From positions 178,279,863-178,343,862 of the forward strand of contig CM077116.1 in assembly GCA_039619475.1 (NCBI GenBank): a stretch of 64,000 nucleotides of DNA, read 5' to 3'. Below are positions 28,901 to 39,200 of the stretch, piece by piece; positions within the stretch are counted from its first letter, which is position 1, and each line of letters starts with the position of its first letter. Source of the stretch: Icerya purchasi (lineage: Eukaryota > Arthropoda > Insecta > Hemiptera > Monophlebidae). The notes beneath the pieces were generated by a model. That model did not search any database, was not told the DNA's origin, and saw only the letters and a program-made list of their open reading frames with translations. Both the position numbers and the translations under genes were made by a program.

Positions 28901-31900
28901 TGTGGTATAATTAGGATAAATAAAGTGTAGGTAAGGAAGACATTTTCAAGGGTATTATATAAAAAGATTCGATCATTTCAAAATATTAGATAACTTACGC
29001 ATATTTAACTACACACCGTGCGAGTTAATTAGGTGGTTTTTACCTGTAATGTAACTGTAGGGTAATTTAATTTTTCTTGTTTAAAATACGAAAACAAGAC
29101 GTCAAAAGTGCCGTAATAACAGCGTGTAAATGAAATGGAGAAGTAAAAAACATTTTTGATTATATCGCTTAAATTGTAATAAAACTTTTACATTTTCTAG
29201 GGGAATGTAGATGTAAGTGTATTAGTAAAATTAATTCCATGTTAAGTTTCACTTCCGGGGGTTTTAGCTTACAAAATTAAAATAACTTTTTTAAAACGAT
29301 GATACACGCGAAGATGTTACATACACAGGGCACAATGTAGAAATATGAATTCGAAAAGAGAAGAATTAAAACCAGTCCCGAAAAATGAATGAACAAATAA
29401 ATGAATAAAATACGATAAATAAATGAATAACTGAAGAGAAAAATGATACAGTTGTCTAGAATTCGGTTTCCGATTGATGGAAATAGAGAAGTAAATTTAC
29501 GTAGCAATTGGACTTTGTTACCGACGAAGGCAGTGTGATAACATGTCAAAGAGTACGTGAATATATTCCTACAGAATAAAAATTCAAAATTAGTAGAGAT
29601 TTCCGATTCGGTACATTTAGTTTCTGAATACGCAGTTTAATTTTTTTTTTTTTTTTTTTTTTATTAGAAAAATAAGTTGTGGGTCCCGCAAGGCATACTG
29701 CTCGTCTGCGGGTGCCCAACACGTTTATTACCGTTTATTCAAGAAAAAAGTGTGTTGCAATAGTTCTTTACTTATACTATTAATTTTCATACTTATAAAT
29801 AGTGAGTAAATATAAACTAAAAATAAAATAATAATAATAAAACAAGACTAAAAAAGAGAAAAACTACTTATACAATTTCATAACCACGTGTTCGATAAAT
29901 ATATAGGAATTCGACACTATGTAAATTTGTAATCATTCGAAATTATTAATTGAACGAACGCGCGGCCGATCAGGTGGTCCAAAACAAACTGAATTAATAC
30001 AATGCTGAGGTATGACGGAGTGGCGTAAAATAATTCGCTTGTATATATGTATATATTTCGTCGGTCGAAAAAAGAGATAGTACATTCTATTTCTAAATCC
30101 TCCGCTGTTCTGTTAAAAAAACATTAATCACGAAGGGCATTTAAGTTATCCGGTTCTTATGAATTCTCTGTCAGGACCACCGCACGAAGCAGAGATTAGT
30201 TGTCTTATTTTAAAATGTGAACACTTTTTCAATTTCACTTATAAATTTATAGATGAAAATTATTCTCATGGTTTTTAACAACTTCGCGCGGTGAATTTTT
30301 CAAATGTCTAGACAACACCTGTTACATAACAGCCTGAAATCAACACTTTAGATTTCTTCGGTCTCCCATTCTATTTCAAACGCAAAGTAAATTAATTTAG
30401 TTTTCTTTTTGTACTAGACGGTGAATTTTCTAAAATTTTCCTAGATTAAACTAAAAGCAAGTTTCTTCAGATTTCTCTTTCTTTGAGGTTCGCATGGGCT
30501 TTTAAATTTTAATATTGAAAATGTTACAAAAGCGGTAATCCGCAAAATGTGGCAATTTTTTTAAAATTCGCATGTACATCCATTTGAAAATAGCTTTAGT
30601 AAAAAAAAACGAAGAGGCTTCAGGACCTTAGTGTCCGATTAATTCGATACTTTTTAGTAATTGAAACATTAATCCAGAACACGGAATGGCTCCCATTATT
30701 ATTACACACCATAGTTTATTGATAAAGTTCGGTAATAAAATAGAACGGGTTAATTATAACAGGGGTAGCTGTCAATAAAAACGAAGGCTAGATCACGATT
30801 TGACAACTTAAACTTACTGCTAGCAGTTACTGTGATGTCTAATGAGTTTTAAAATAGACGATCGAGACTCAGAAGTTCCTTTTGGTGTAGTTTATTTTTA
30901 AATTATCAGTCGAAAAACAAATTAATTTTTTCTTTTTCTTTTTTTAGTAATTTGCCGAAAAGTAAAGAACTTCGATCTTAGCTCCTTTAGTTTCTGCTAC
31001 CTTTAGGAAAACGTGAGACTATTCGGTTATTTTTAGGTCCCAAACTTTTCTTTAAAATAGATTTACTAATTCATTTTCTTTTTCCAACATTCACCGCATC
31101 CCTCATGTTTTTCGAAGCTGTACCTTTTACGTTAGGTAGTTTTCGAAAGTCGGGGAAAAAATTTGACATAGTTATGCTAAACCCTGAATTTAAACGGAAA
31201 GAAGATTAAATATATTCTTCGATTTTGCAAAAGAAAAGAAAAAAGGGAATATTTATAATTAAGTCCGGCATAGATTTTCTCGCCGGAAAGTCGTCAGTTT
31301 GCCAGCGCGCGCTTTGGTCAACGAAAAAAAAAAAAAAAAAAATGTTTTGCATTTTTGTATGACAAAAGCTACCCTTCTTGTGTAATTTTGTTTTAATTTG
31401 CCATATCTTTTTGTAAATAAATTAAAATGCACCGTTTCAGCTACCCTGATTAGTTAATTGATTTATTTTTTTGGTTCGAAGGAGGGGATTTAAATGAGTA
31501 ATTAGATCAACTCTTTACCTTGTGGTTATTTTTATAAATAAGTCTAATTTCGTTGGTAATAATTTAAATTTGTATTTTACGGTAAAAAAAAAAATTAAAT
31601 TAAGAATAATCGGCGTTCTACTGAATAATTCTATCGAGTATATTTAATCGATGCTTACGTTTTATATATGGTAATAATGTAAACGAAATACGATATGTGT
31701 AATCGAGCAATTCGTGAATTTCTCTTAGAACTTCTTATACATATATCGCGATCTTTTCACGGAATGAATTTTCGGAATTTTTTTTTTCTCCATACAACGG
31801 AACTAAACTGGTTCGTTTCAGCACATTTCCTTTTTTTTCCATTCTGGTTCCTTTCTTATGAAATCCCCCCCCCCTCCCTTCCCCCAAGGAAAAAAATTAG

Positions 31901-34646
31901 GCTCGTCAAGTAAGGACCTTTACCCGGAAACAATTAGAAATGGAAAATGAAAGTTATATAATAAGACGATCAGATATCGTTAATAGGAAGATAATAATGG
32001 GAGGCATAATAAGTGTAGAAGGAAAAGACAGGATATAACGGGCACAAGGGCCGAACACTTCACTGAGAAAGATAAACACTTAATTAACACGTGATCAGCG
32101 TCACAAACAACCGCATCATTTGAATGGAGAGGACAACATGGGGAAGAGGCTAACAAGAATCGAAAGCGGGAGGAAGGCAACAAGGAATGAATGCAAACGC
32201 ATAATGAAGACAACAACAACGCGAGGAAGTGAAGGAAACAGAAGGAACCATGGATTGGTAGGAAGACTAGGTTGACTCAGATAAATAAAAGTAGTGGCTA
32301 TTAGAAACGGAGAAAGTGTATACACATCCGACCAAAGTCTGAGATGGACATTTTTACACAATGGCAAGAGATTAGAAGATGTGATTTTTTTGAAGAAGAA
32401 GGAAGAAGAAGCAGCAACCCGAGCCAAAGAGTTAGCCGTCTTATTAGCAGAGGTGCCAGAATGGTCAGGAACCCACAGCAAGTCAGTATGGATCCGATGA
32501 AGAGAAGAAAGAGTATGAATGCTGAAACGTATACGGAAAATAATAAAATCACAGGAATGATCAGGAAGAGGAGAAGAGATGGCCCGAAGAGCACTCATTG
32601 AGTTGGAAATGATAAGAAATTGGGAAGAAAAACGATTAGAGAAGATAAAAATAATGGAATGTAAAATAGCCATCAGTTCGGCTGTAAATATGGATCAGAA
32701 AGAAGGCCAACACTATTAGGCTCTTTAGAACCATCAGTGAAAATATTTACATGAGAAGTAAAAAAAAAGAAAATTGACAGCGCTGCAGAATTCCTGTTTA
32801 ATTATTACTGGAGGGAGAGATTTCGAAAGTGCGGGCAAAATAAACACTCTGGGAGGATGGCAGGGATCATTGAAGTTAAAGAAATGGGACAAACTATTAA
32901 AGGAAATTGTGTACGGTCAAGAAGAACTAAAACGGAGAGAAATAAGAGATAAGATAGGAATTTTTCTTAGGCGCAAAACGCCAATTTCCAGAAATTGAAA
33001 GGTAGAAGAAGATGAGAGTGAAAGACGTTTAGCAAGGAAGTGATAGCCTAAATCAGATCTGTGGATAGACAGGGGTGGTGTATTCGATTCAGCAAGCAGT
33101 GCTGGAATAGAAGAGGATTTAAGAGCACCAAGACAGAGTCGAAGGCAAGAGTTTTGTATCACATCTAGTTTAGAGAGTCGGGACTTAGAGGCACAGGCAT
33201 AAATGAATGAACAGTAGTTAAGCTTGGAACGAATGATGGATTTATACAGAGAAATAAGAATGTAAGGGTCACCATCCCATTTAGTAGGAAACAGGGCCTT
33301 TAGCAAGTTTAACTTTTTAGTAGTCATGAAATATTACAGTGAAAGAAAACCTCACGAGAAAGAGGCAAATGCGGCACACGCGTGCACACGCATTGAAATG
33401 ATTCTCGTTTCATGAATCCGAATACACGATAAAATGTGTTACATTTAAAGGATAATCAAGGAAATTCAAAAAAAAAATAAAAAGAGCTCAAAGACAGTCT
33501 ATTGATTTTAGAAGACTTATTTTCTTTATTACCAGTCTCTTACGGGTAAAATTATAGAATATATAGTCAAGACTGAAGGATTTGGCCATCTGCAGTGAGT
33601 CAAGTTACCCCTTCAACTGATGATCTTTTTTACTCAGTGGATGAATTGAAAAGTATTCTGCACTTTTATATCCGAATCGATTTAAAGAAATCATGGTAGA
33701 CACTTTTTTTTTAGCTGTTGCCGATTCACTGCCGGGCAAAAGCCTGTTCACTTTTGTCAACTGTTTGTTTCCTAAGTTTCCATATTTCATCTTTCGAACG
33801 CTTCTTTCGTCACGTTAGAGCTCACACTTTCCATCGGGCCTTGCCTCCTCTATTCCGGTTGAGTTACTCTCTACGCAAAGCGTTTGGAGCGTCATCCAGG
33901 TACGCCTCAATTGGAAATTATATTTTGCACGTCTTCTCGGGCGATGGTAAATATTTTTTGAAATTAAAATTACTTTTTTCTATTCTTTCTATCCTCTGTT
34001 TCTTCACTTTTTTAAAATATATTTTAGTCATTTTTTACCGGTTAAAAATTTTTTTCTTCTTAATGATTTACGTTGTTGTGCCCTTTTCGTAAAGAAATAT
34101 CTCATCTCTAGTGATCGGTTTGATCCGATTAATTTTATCCTTCACCAAAGTCGAAACTAAAATCCTCGTCATATAGAAAGTAAGTCGCGACGCGTGATTT
34201 TCTACTGAAAATGAAAATAAGGAGTCGTCAATTATTTTGGGTAAGACCTTTTCTTTCTCAGTTAAAATTTAATCTTCAAATTCGTACATAGAAACTTTCA
34301 CATAAGATCCGAACGAAAACACTTCATTATAATGCAGGACGTGTTGAAATTAAAAAGAAACAATATCCCATCAGACCGCAAGAAATTTTTTTGTGAAATT
34401 TTCGTTAATTAAGATTCATGAAAAGGTTACTACTGTTTCCTATTGTTTATTTATTAAAAAAAAAAATTATAATAATAATAATAGTAATAATAATAATTGG
34501 AGAATATTACACCGCGGCAATTTTTAAATATTACGTACAATTAAGAATAGAAAAAATATATATATATATATTAAAGTAAGTTCTTTCTAAAGGTAGATGT
34601 ACGAGCAGCACGACCGAGACAGGAAAAATACTATGTTAAATAAATA

Positions 34647-34677
<31 letters not shown>

Positions 34678-37600
34678 GCACACGCACATATATATTTCTG
34701 GGACTGGTCACGATTCCATCCTGACCTCTCAGTGAAAAACTTTTCTCGCCGAAAAAGTGGTTTTTGAGATTCTTTCGACAGTTCTCACTTTCCGAATTAA
34801 AATAAATATTTAAATTCCCGCATTTGCGTAAACGTTGGTAGCAGCCATATTATTCTGGATTAGTGGGCAATCTAATGCGAGGCAGTACTCGGTATTTTTA
34901 CAGTTATACGGAGATTCTTAAAGAGAGGCATGGCGTTCCGTTTTCCAGTCAACGTTGGTAGCTCCATTTTGGTAGGGCGAAAAAAAAAAAAAAAGACGCG
35001 TATAACAACCGTTTTCGTGATATTCGAGAAGTCGAAAATTGCAATTAATTATACAATACTCGCGCGCAATTACGTAAGCTTATCTAGATTACCACTAGTA
35101 GTAATAGCTTTAAGTTTTGCAGCAAATAATGAAATATTTTTAGCAATTTTTTGTTTGTGTGAATAGCACACGAAGAAAATAACAGGCAGTAGAGCACGGT
35201 TCTGTAAATTCTTCCACAGCGGCAGCGAAATTGTTAATATCATGTAATTTGTATGTACCATATACCTATATATACCTCTATATATATATATATATATATA
35301 TATCTACTAATTACGTATGCGTTAGTTTTAAAATAAAAGTAGTTAACATTTATTAGCACACGCCATAGAATCGTCCACATACTTTTTCACCGTTAAATTG
35401 CCTGATTCTAGGTAAGTATTTTAATTTAGTTCGGTTGCAGCTGAACTAAAATGAGCACGTTATTAATATGCACGATAATTATATATTTTTTAGTTAATTG
35501 GGACGACCATGATGCGCGTTCTTATTATGTCTGTCCTTCTGTAAACACTTATTTTATTTTTTTTCGTATTTTCTTTTTATTTTTTACTAACAGTTTGCAT
35601 TTGTGTATTTTATAAAATATCGATTAAAAAATAAATAAATAAAATAATGAAAATCGCGGGAATTAATGTTTGCGAGTTGAACATTAATTGACGTCGTTCT
35701 GATAGTTTATTTTTTTTATTTATTTATTTTTTTCGCGAGTGCCGGTGATAATTTTATCGTTAGTAAGTTGTATTCTATTTCATCGGAATAGTGAGTTAGT
35801 TGCGTCATTTACTTTCACAGTTTCAAGATAAAAAAACAAAAAACTATTTATAAATAATTTTAGGAATGTTGGAATTAATAGAAAAATTGTAGAAATTACA
35901 AATTTTCTCTTTTTTCTTCCCATTTTAATGAAGCAAGATTCTTCTCGAAGATGCTAAATCGGACGGGAAAGGTGGATGCTAGGAAAATGATGCGTATCAC
36001 TCGTTAGATTTTGTTAGTGCTTATCTGAATTACCAAGGTATGACTGTGACGAATGAATTTAAATAGTAGCGCGATATACGCATTTACAGGGTGGCTACCA
36101 AGCCGGAAAAACTGGCTCAGAATTTTGTTGTAAAACCGGGGGAAAAAGTAAAAACGGCCAAAAACGTCGTGATGGTTTTGATAAAAAAAGGTCATTTGAA
36201 GCGGAAAAGTGAATACATCTTTTAATGTACTCGACTCGATAATAAATAAAGCTTCTTTTTATTTGTATAACAAGTATGCTGCGGCGGTGAATCATGCATG
36301 GTAACAAAAAAATTCCATTCTTCTTTTACAATGTGCCTTTAATTTTCCAATTAAAAGACTTTTTCTATAACGGCAGGTCTATTTTCATGATGAGTAGTAT
36401 TTATATTTATTGCCGATACGTTTCAGTTAATATTTTAACGAAACGCGTAGAAAATTTTTGTTTATGCATTTAAGTTTATTCAGATGGTTAAATGCTCTCA
36501 GTAAAACTTTTGGAGGGACTTGAGCTCCGTTAATCCTTGAAGTCGCCGCGTATAATTACAAATATTAAAATTTAAATAAATTTTATAAATCAGAACTATT
36601 TAAATAGGGAAGGAGTAAATCAACCTGTTATAAACTTTATTACTAACTTTTGTAATAGTAAAGTAAACATATATTGCTTGAGTTAGTGGTTGTTATCGCG
36701 GTAAAATATTTAATATGCGAATAAAATAATTTCAAAAAATTAAAAAATTTAATTTACACATTTTTTTTTTGTTTCTATCGATATTTTATTTGCCTTTGCG
36801 TCAATTTGTTGGCTTTGTTAATATACAAGTGGAAAAACGTTCGTGTAAACTCTCTAGTACAATTCTAATAATCGGTAAATCGGGAGGATTTGGACCGGGA
36901 AAATCGGGAATAAACCGGAAATTTAAAAATTATATGTCAGTGGCCACCATGTTTTAAATAATAATAATCAGAAATTAAACGGGAAATTTTTTAATGTATA
37001 TGCAATAAACTCGGAGATGTGCGTACTCTTTAAATTAGTAGAAGGCAGATCAGAACGTAAAGATTTCGATAATCGGGGAGCTTAGATAACATGTTCTTCA
37101 CCAACTACCGGCCGGTGAAAACATAAGAAGGAGAAAAAAACAGATGGATAACATTTTAGATTAGCAAAGATCGGAAAAGTTTTTTGTTCAAATACGTAAT
37201 CTATTGCATTTATTAATGATAAAATTAATATGTTCTCGTAATTTAAGTTTCGAAAAAGTTCAGGTCAACGAGATTTTTCCGCGATAAGAACGAGAATGCC
37301 GAATTTGTGCAACAGGTGTATGTAAATAAAATTTCCCAAGTTGTTGAATAATCTTATGATTACTAATATTGTTACACGGGCGTAGTATAGAGTCCAAAGT
37401 CAGATTACATAAACCAGCTCATCCAAGATTATGTTCTGTAAGCGATTTAAAAAAAAAAAAAAAGAAAACAATAGACGGGAAAAAATTGAAAATTAATCGA
37501 CTGAGTATTAAGGAAATTTTGTGCGTTAAAATGGGAACGAAATTAGACTGAGATGATATAGGTTTTACGAAACCGCACGTTATAAATAGTTTTGAATTTA

Positions 37601-38246
37601 ATGAACTAGTAAAACTGACTAGAGCATTAACATTGCAAGTTTGGAAAAATATATAATGGAGGGAAAAGATACATTTTTTCTAAATAATCTCATAGAAGAT
37701 TTAAGTATAGGTTATGAACAAGAAATCGAAATGTCAAATTTTGGCTCAAATGAAATTAAAAAATTTGCAATCAGCATTCATAAATTTTACACTCATCCGG
37801 ATCTTAAAATGCTTCTAATTAGACATGCGAAATTTTCCAATGTTGGTTGTACGTACTCCTCTAATACGAAATTAACTCTACATGTAATTGATTAAATTGT
37901 ACTATTATTTCTTTTGAATCCGAATTATTAATGGTTCGTTACAAATTTTAGCAGGCTCTGAATTATTACCGATTTAAATTTTTTCTTAACGTTTTATTTT
38001 ATTTCCAAGAAATTTGCACAATCTCACACCGATCGTACGAAACTTAATACTAGATATAAATTTATATTTTTAAATAATATTTTTATGAGTTTCACTGAAA
38101 TTTATTTTATTAATCTGAGTTTTCTTTGTTCTTCTATTAATATTTTTTTAGATATATATAGGCAGCAAGAATTATTACAAGCTGTTACTGAACCACCAAA
38201 GGATGGATTTCAATTAGATGATGATAAGGAGTTTCCTCCATTGTAA
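3123..38246 (+). CDS. WIPI2: WIPI2/Atg18-type PROPPIN, 5'-incomplete, seven exons
   Basis: Seven exons (3123-3292, 6398-6592, 7638-7909, 8365-8541, 9745-9855, 14095-14174, 38152-38246) join in one frame with GT..AG boundaries and encode about 365 residues plus a TAA stop. The WIPI/Atg18 family is a seven-bladed beta-propeller that binds PI3P and PI(3,5)P2; WIPI2 recruits the ATG16L1 complex to the forming autophagosome. Visible hallmarks are the [16 protein letters not shown] stretch, [11 protein letters not shown], the phosphoinositide-binding FRRG in [18 protein letters not shown], the membrane-inserting loop with [23 protein letters not shown] and a [10 protein letters not shown]-terminus. 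LDGS and the acidic FPP end favour WIPI2 over WDR45-type paralogues. The N-terminal 45-60 residues are expected left of the window. The final junction leaves a long intron and a shorter C-terminal region than vertebrate WIPI2, so a further exon may be missing. Confidence 0.93.
3293..6397 (+). other. WIPI2 intron, no other feature
   Basis: About 3.1 kb of AT-rich DNA with scattered T and A runs. I found no conserved coding frame, no terminal repeats and no RNA gene. The short open frames near 3566, 4246 and 4320 have random composition. Confidence 0.5.
6398..6592 (+). CDS. WIPI2: WIPI2 exon b
   Basis: Acceptor CTCTTTTCCGTAG, donor CTC|GTAAGT, 195 bases, phase 0 in and out. It encodes [19 protein letters not shown], the canonical strand linking two propeller blades, then the [13 protein letters not shown] segment. 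Confidence 0.95.
6593..7637 (+). other. WIPI2 intron, featureless
   Basis: About 1 kb of AT-rich intron with an A-rich stretch at 6810-6845. Nothing else recognised. Confidence 0.5.
7638..7909 (+). CDS. WIPI2: WIPI2 exon c carrying the FRRG lipid-binding motif
   Basis: Acceptor TTTCTTCGCAG, donor GATCT|GTAAGT, 272 bases. It contains [25 protein letters not shown] and [16 protein letters not shown] carries the two arginines that bind phosphoinositides on either side of the propeller edge; both are intact, so lipid binding should be retained. Confidence 0.96.
7910..8364 (+). other. WIPI2 intron, featureless
   Basis: 455 bases between two well-supported exons, with clean GTAAGT and TTTTTATAG ends. 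Nothing recognised inside. Confidence 0.6.
8365..8541 (+). CDS. WIPI2: WIPI2 exon d (membrane-inserting loop)
   Basis: Acceptor GTTTTTATAG, donor GTAAT|GTGAGT, 177 bases. It encodes the loop between blade-6 strands: [13 protein letters not shown] then [16 protein letters not shown]. In PROPPINs this loop inserts into the membrane as an amphipathic helix. YLPSQVT is the diagnostic WIPI1/2 sequence. Confidence 0.94.
8542..9744 (+). other. WIPI2 intron with one MITE-like hairpin
   Basis: 1.2 kb intron. Its only structure is the inverted repeat at 9360-9514, listed separately. Open frames near 8628-8860 have no family features. Confidence 0.5.
9360..9514. repeat. Imperfect palindrome, MITE-like
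   Basis: The arm at 9360-9411 (starting TTACACTAATATGCCAATCC) is the approximate reverse complement of 9461-9514 (ending CATATTAGTGTGAA), with roughly 85-90% identity over about 52 bases and a loop of about 50 bases. No coding content. The shape fits a short non-autonomous terminal-inverted-repeat element; the family is unknown. Confidence 0.6.
9745..9855 (+). CDS. WIPI2: WIPI2 exon e (last propeller blade)
   Basis: Acceptor GTCGTTGCAG, donor CACAG|GTAGAG, 111 bases. It encodes [16 protein letters not shown] and CPIWKQHR, matching the end of the WIPI2 propeller. It keeps frame with both neighbours. Confidence 0.93.
9992..10054. repeat. Short inverted repeat
   Basis: TTTTAGTTCGTTCGTTTTTG on the left pairs with a right arm ending AAACGAACTAAAAT; arms are about 27 bases with one or two mismatches and a very short loop. 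It could fold as a hairpin in the transcript or be a minimal MITE. Confidence 0.5.
11638..11842 (+). repeat. tRNA-derived SINE, diverged copy
   Basis: GTAGCCTGGTAAGTAAAG resembles a polymerase III A box and GGTTCAAGACC at 11687-11697 matches the B-box consensus. The downstream body (GGATACCAGTGAAATCTG, then GAGAGAAAGAAACTGG, ending near TACGAGCCTTA) aligns by eye with the copy at 28531-28755, which defines a shared family rather than a lone tRNA pseudogene. Confidence 0.55.
14095..14174 (+). CDS. WIPI2: WIPI2 exon f (start of the C-terminal tail)
   Basis: Acceptor CATTATTATAACAG, donor TCAG|GTAATA, 80 bases. It encodes [19 protein letters not shown] and a Glu/Cys/Ser end. KQHR|LDGS spans the exon junction exactly as expected for WIPI2. 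The rest is low-complexity and Lys-rich, as is usual for the unstructured tail. Confidence 0.85.
14175..15773 (+). other. Start of the 24-kb WIPI2 intron
   Basis: AT-rich intron. At 15600-15770 the composition changes to a more GC-balanced block (CTTCGCTCACGTTATGCGCT, then CCACTCGGGCATGGTTAG) that abuts the perfect inverted repeat at 15774 and probably belongs to that element. Nothing else recognised. Confidence 0.45.
15774..16061. repeat. Foldback element with perfect 69-bp inverted arms
   Basis: Left arm 15774-15846 and right arm 15989-16061 are reverse complements with no mismatch that I can find over the central 69 bases (AAATTGGTTGCCTGTAAAGT at one end, GACTTTGAGTGGTAAAAT at the other). 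The spacer of about 142 bases includes two tandem copies of a unit of about 30 bases (15906-15963; TTTATACAAAGAAT repeated). Identical arms imply recent insertion or arm homogenisation. No coding sequence. The GC-richer block at 15600-15770 may be part of the same, larger element. Confidence 0.75.
16062..17980 (+). other. WIPI2 intron segment, simple repeats only
   Basis: AT-rich DNA with a T run at 16471-16493, a TA/TG microsatellite at 17017-17084 and an A run at 17830-17845. No gene seen; an open frame on the - strand at 16975-17211 is a product of the TA repeat. Confidence 0.5.
17017..17084. repeat. TA/TG microsatellite
   Basis: A run of alternating TA with interspersed TG units, about 68 bases long. 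Confidence 0.9.
17990..18270 (-). pseudogene. Tc1-like transposase relic
   Basis: Read on the - strand, one frame gives [10 protein letters not shown], matching the SPDLNPIEHLW block that carries the last catalytic residue of DD34E Tc1 transposases. Just upstream a remnant FQYDEFSK resembles the second-Asp block. Stops interrupt the reading and no terminal repeats were found. This is an old fragment in the WIPI2 intron. Confidence 0.45.
24405..24540. repeat. ATT-rich and T-rich microsatellite
   Basis: ATT/ATC trinucleotide repeat followed by a TA stretch and a T run. Confidence 0.85.
24967..25004. repeat. TA microsatellite
   Basis: Alternating TA run ending in TGTGTG. Confidence 0.9.
26188..27598. 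mobile_element. Palindromic MITE interrupted by a mariner element
   Basis: The right arm 27399-27598 is the approximate reverse complement of a split left arm, 26188-26296 plus 27238-27337. Removing the mariner copy (26297-27237) and one TA restores a continuous left arm: ...GCACATATGTA joined to TAACGTTAAT, which pairs with ATTAATGTTATACATATGTGC on the right. The original element was about 470 bases with arms near 200 and a loop of about 60 (27338-27398). No coding content. Terminal boundaries are approximate because similarity fades gradually. Confidence 0.75.
26297..27237 (-). mobile_element. Internally deleted mariner element (941 bp)
   Basis: 30-base terminal inverted repeats CGAAGGGCGTTCAATAAGTA... 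and the reverse complement of ...TACTTATTGAACGCTTCTCG, each flanked by TA. The - strand carries transposase remnants in order: a DNA-binding piece with [18 protein letters not shown] near 27030, then after an internal deletion [12 protein letters not shown] (second catalytic Asp), [17 protein letters not shown] (third Asp, after a frameshift) and the C-terminal [15 protein letters not shown] ending at TAA near 26408. Full mariners run about 1.3 kb, so roughly 350 bases including the first Asp block are gone. Non-autonomous. Confidence 0.88.
28531..28755 (+). repeat. tRNA-derived SINE
   Basis: GTAGCCTAGTGGTTAAGG (A box at 28539-28550) and GGTTCGAGACT (B box at 28583-28593) sit at tRNA-like spacing. 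The tRNA-unrelated body continues through TTGGATACCAAAGCAATC to about TATACGAGACTTA. The same body occurs at 11638-11842, and a related head at about 51478. It is not a functional tRNA: there is no acceptor-stem pairing. Confidence 0.65.
28756..31979 (+). other. WIPI2 intron segment, no gene
   Basis: AT-rich DNA. A T run at 29641-29662 is followed by a GC-richer stretch (TGGGTCCCGCAAGGCATACT) that could be the tail of a retroposed copy on the - strand. A run of A at 31325-31342 and a C-rich patch at 31866-31886 are present. No conserved frame. Confidence 0.4.
31980..33330 (-). pseudogene. LINE fragment with RT thumb, RNase H and zinc knuckle
   Basis: On the - strand, from high to low coordinates: the post-RT region (33327-32917; [46 protein letters not shown]), then RNase H starting [13 protein letters not shown] near 32750, [11 protein letters not shown] (Asp replaced by Asn at a catalytic site), [18 protein letters not shown], and a knuckle remnant [10 protein letters not shown] near 32110. 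Frameshifts separate these parts. An RNase H after RT places it with I/Loa/R1-group LINEs. It is 5'-truncated near 33330 and inactive, and lies antisense to WIPI2 in its long intron. Confidence 0.8.
33331..36086 (+). other. WIPI2 intron segment, no gene
   Basis: AT-rich intron with TA microsatellites at 34557-34571, 34650-34678 and 35276-35301 and an ATA/ATAATA stretch at 34466-34497. The open frame at 33718-34092 lacks any recognised motif. Confidence 0.4.
36087..36951. mobile_element. Probable non-autonomous terminal-repeat element
   Basis: The left end CAGGGTGGCTACCAAGCCGG and the right end ...GTCAGTGGCCACCATG are imperfect inverted termini (CAGGGTGGC / GCCACCATG). Both inner flanks contain runs of CCGG, GGGAAAA and ACCGGG-type sequence unlike the surrounding AT-rich intron (36096-36180; 36869-36920). 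No transposase frame and no clear target duplication, so this is tentative. Confidence 0.35.
36952..38151 (+). other. WIPI2 intron segment before the last exon
   Basis: AT-rich. A + frame at 37641-37895 stays open for 84 codons, but I see no family signature and no splice-consistent link to WIPI2. Confidence 0.4.
38152..38246 (+). CDS. WIPI2: WIPI2 terminal exon
   Basis: Acceptor TATTTTTTTAG; the single base carried from exon f plus AT gives Asp, followed by [30 protein letters not shown] and TAA. The acidic DDD-EFPP end matches the D/E-rich, Phe/His-Pro-Pro C-terminus of WIPI2. The phase fits direct splicing from 14174, but any exon of a length divisible by three could also lie between them. 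Confidence 0.85.
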
Positions 38247-39200
38247 AGAATGGAGCGTTTGTATTATGACTGAGAATGGAAAAGTACGTTTTTTTGTTTT
38301 TTTTTTTTTTTTTTTTTTTTCGTGTGTATACGTTAAAAGAATGCATCTATACAAGGGATAAAGTTTCAAAAATTTGTGTACATACATTACTAAATTTAGT
38401 ACAAAAAAAAAAAAAAAAAAAAAAAGTTATATACATTTATTACGTATATATCAAATATGTAAGGATTTATGTAATTGAGTTAGATTACTAAGTTTTTTCT
38501 TTTCTTTTTCAGAATTTCATGTTCGTATATTATTATTTGTCTATCTATGTACTGTAGAAGTCATACATATGTTTATAAAAATTGTGCCGTCGTATTTTAG
38601 CTTTAATCTTTTTTCGTTTTATTTATTCTTTCCTCTGTTTGAATATCTAACACGCAACAAGGAAATGTACTCGTAATTTGTGTTCATACACTTAGGGTAG
38701 TTTTTTTTTCTTTTTTTTTTTTTTTTTAAATTCAAATTTAAATATTTGTATTTGTATCATGCGGACGAGTCAAAGCTGATTTTTACCTTTTAGGAAGTTT
38801 CAATGAAAATTTTATTTTTAACTAGAAATGTATTTTATTTTAAAAGATCATAAAGATAAAAACATCAAATATCTCATATTTTTTAATTTGTATGTTAATA
38901 TAATTTTTCATACTACAGTATATTCTATAATAATTATGTTTACATTTTATTTTACAAATAATAGGTGTAGTAAAACAGTTATTACATTCCTTTTTTTTTT
39001 TTTCTTGGTGTTTTATATTTTAAGTACAAAGGAATCAATTGAAATTATCGGAATAAAAGTAAATTTATGCGATGGACTAGAAATAATTATACCTTGTTAA
39101 AATTACCCTGATCTTGTAATACATTTGAAAATTATTTGTTCGTCTACAGTGTAGACTTTGATTTCTTTAAACAGTTAATAAATGATATTATTTGTAAAAT
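38247..39200 (+). other. WIPI2: Probable WIPI2 3' untranslated region
   Basis: AT-rich sequence after the WIPI2 stop, with long T and A runs at 38290-38320, 38403-38425 and 38700-38727. Candidate AATAAA polyadenylation signals lie at 39052-39057 and 39177-39182. No protein-like frame is visible. The cleavage site cannot be fixed from sequence alone. Confidence 0.4.

Noticed and set aside
37641..37895. 84-codon open frame upstream of the last WIPI2 exon
   Set aside because: No recognised motif, no splice sites in phase with WIPI2, and ordinary AT-rich composition.
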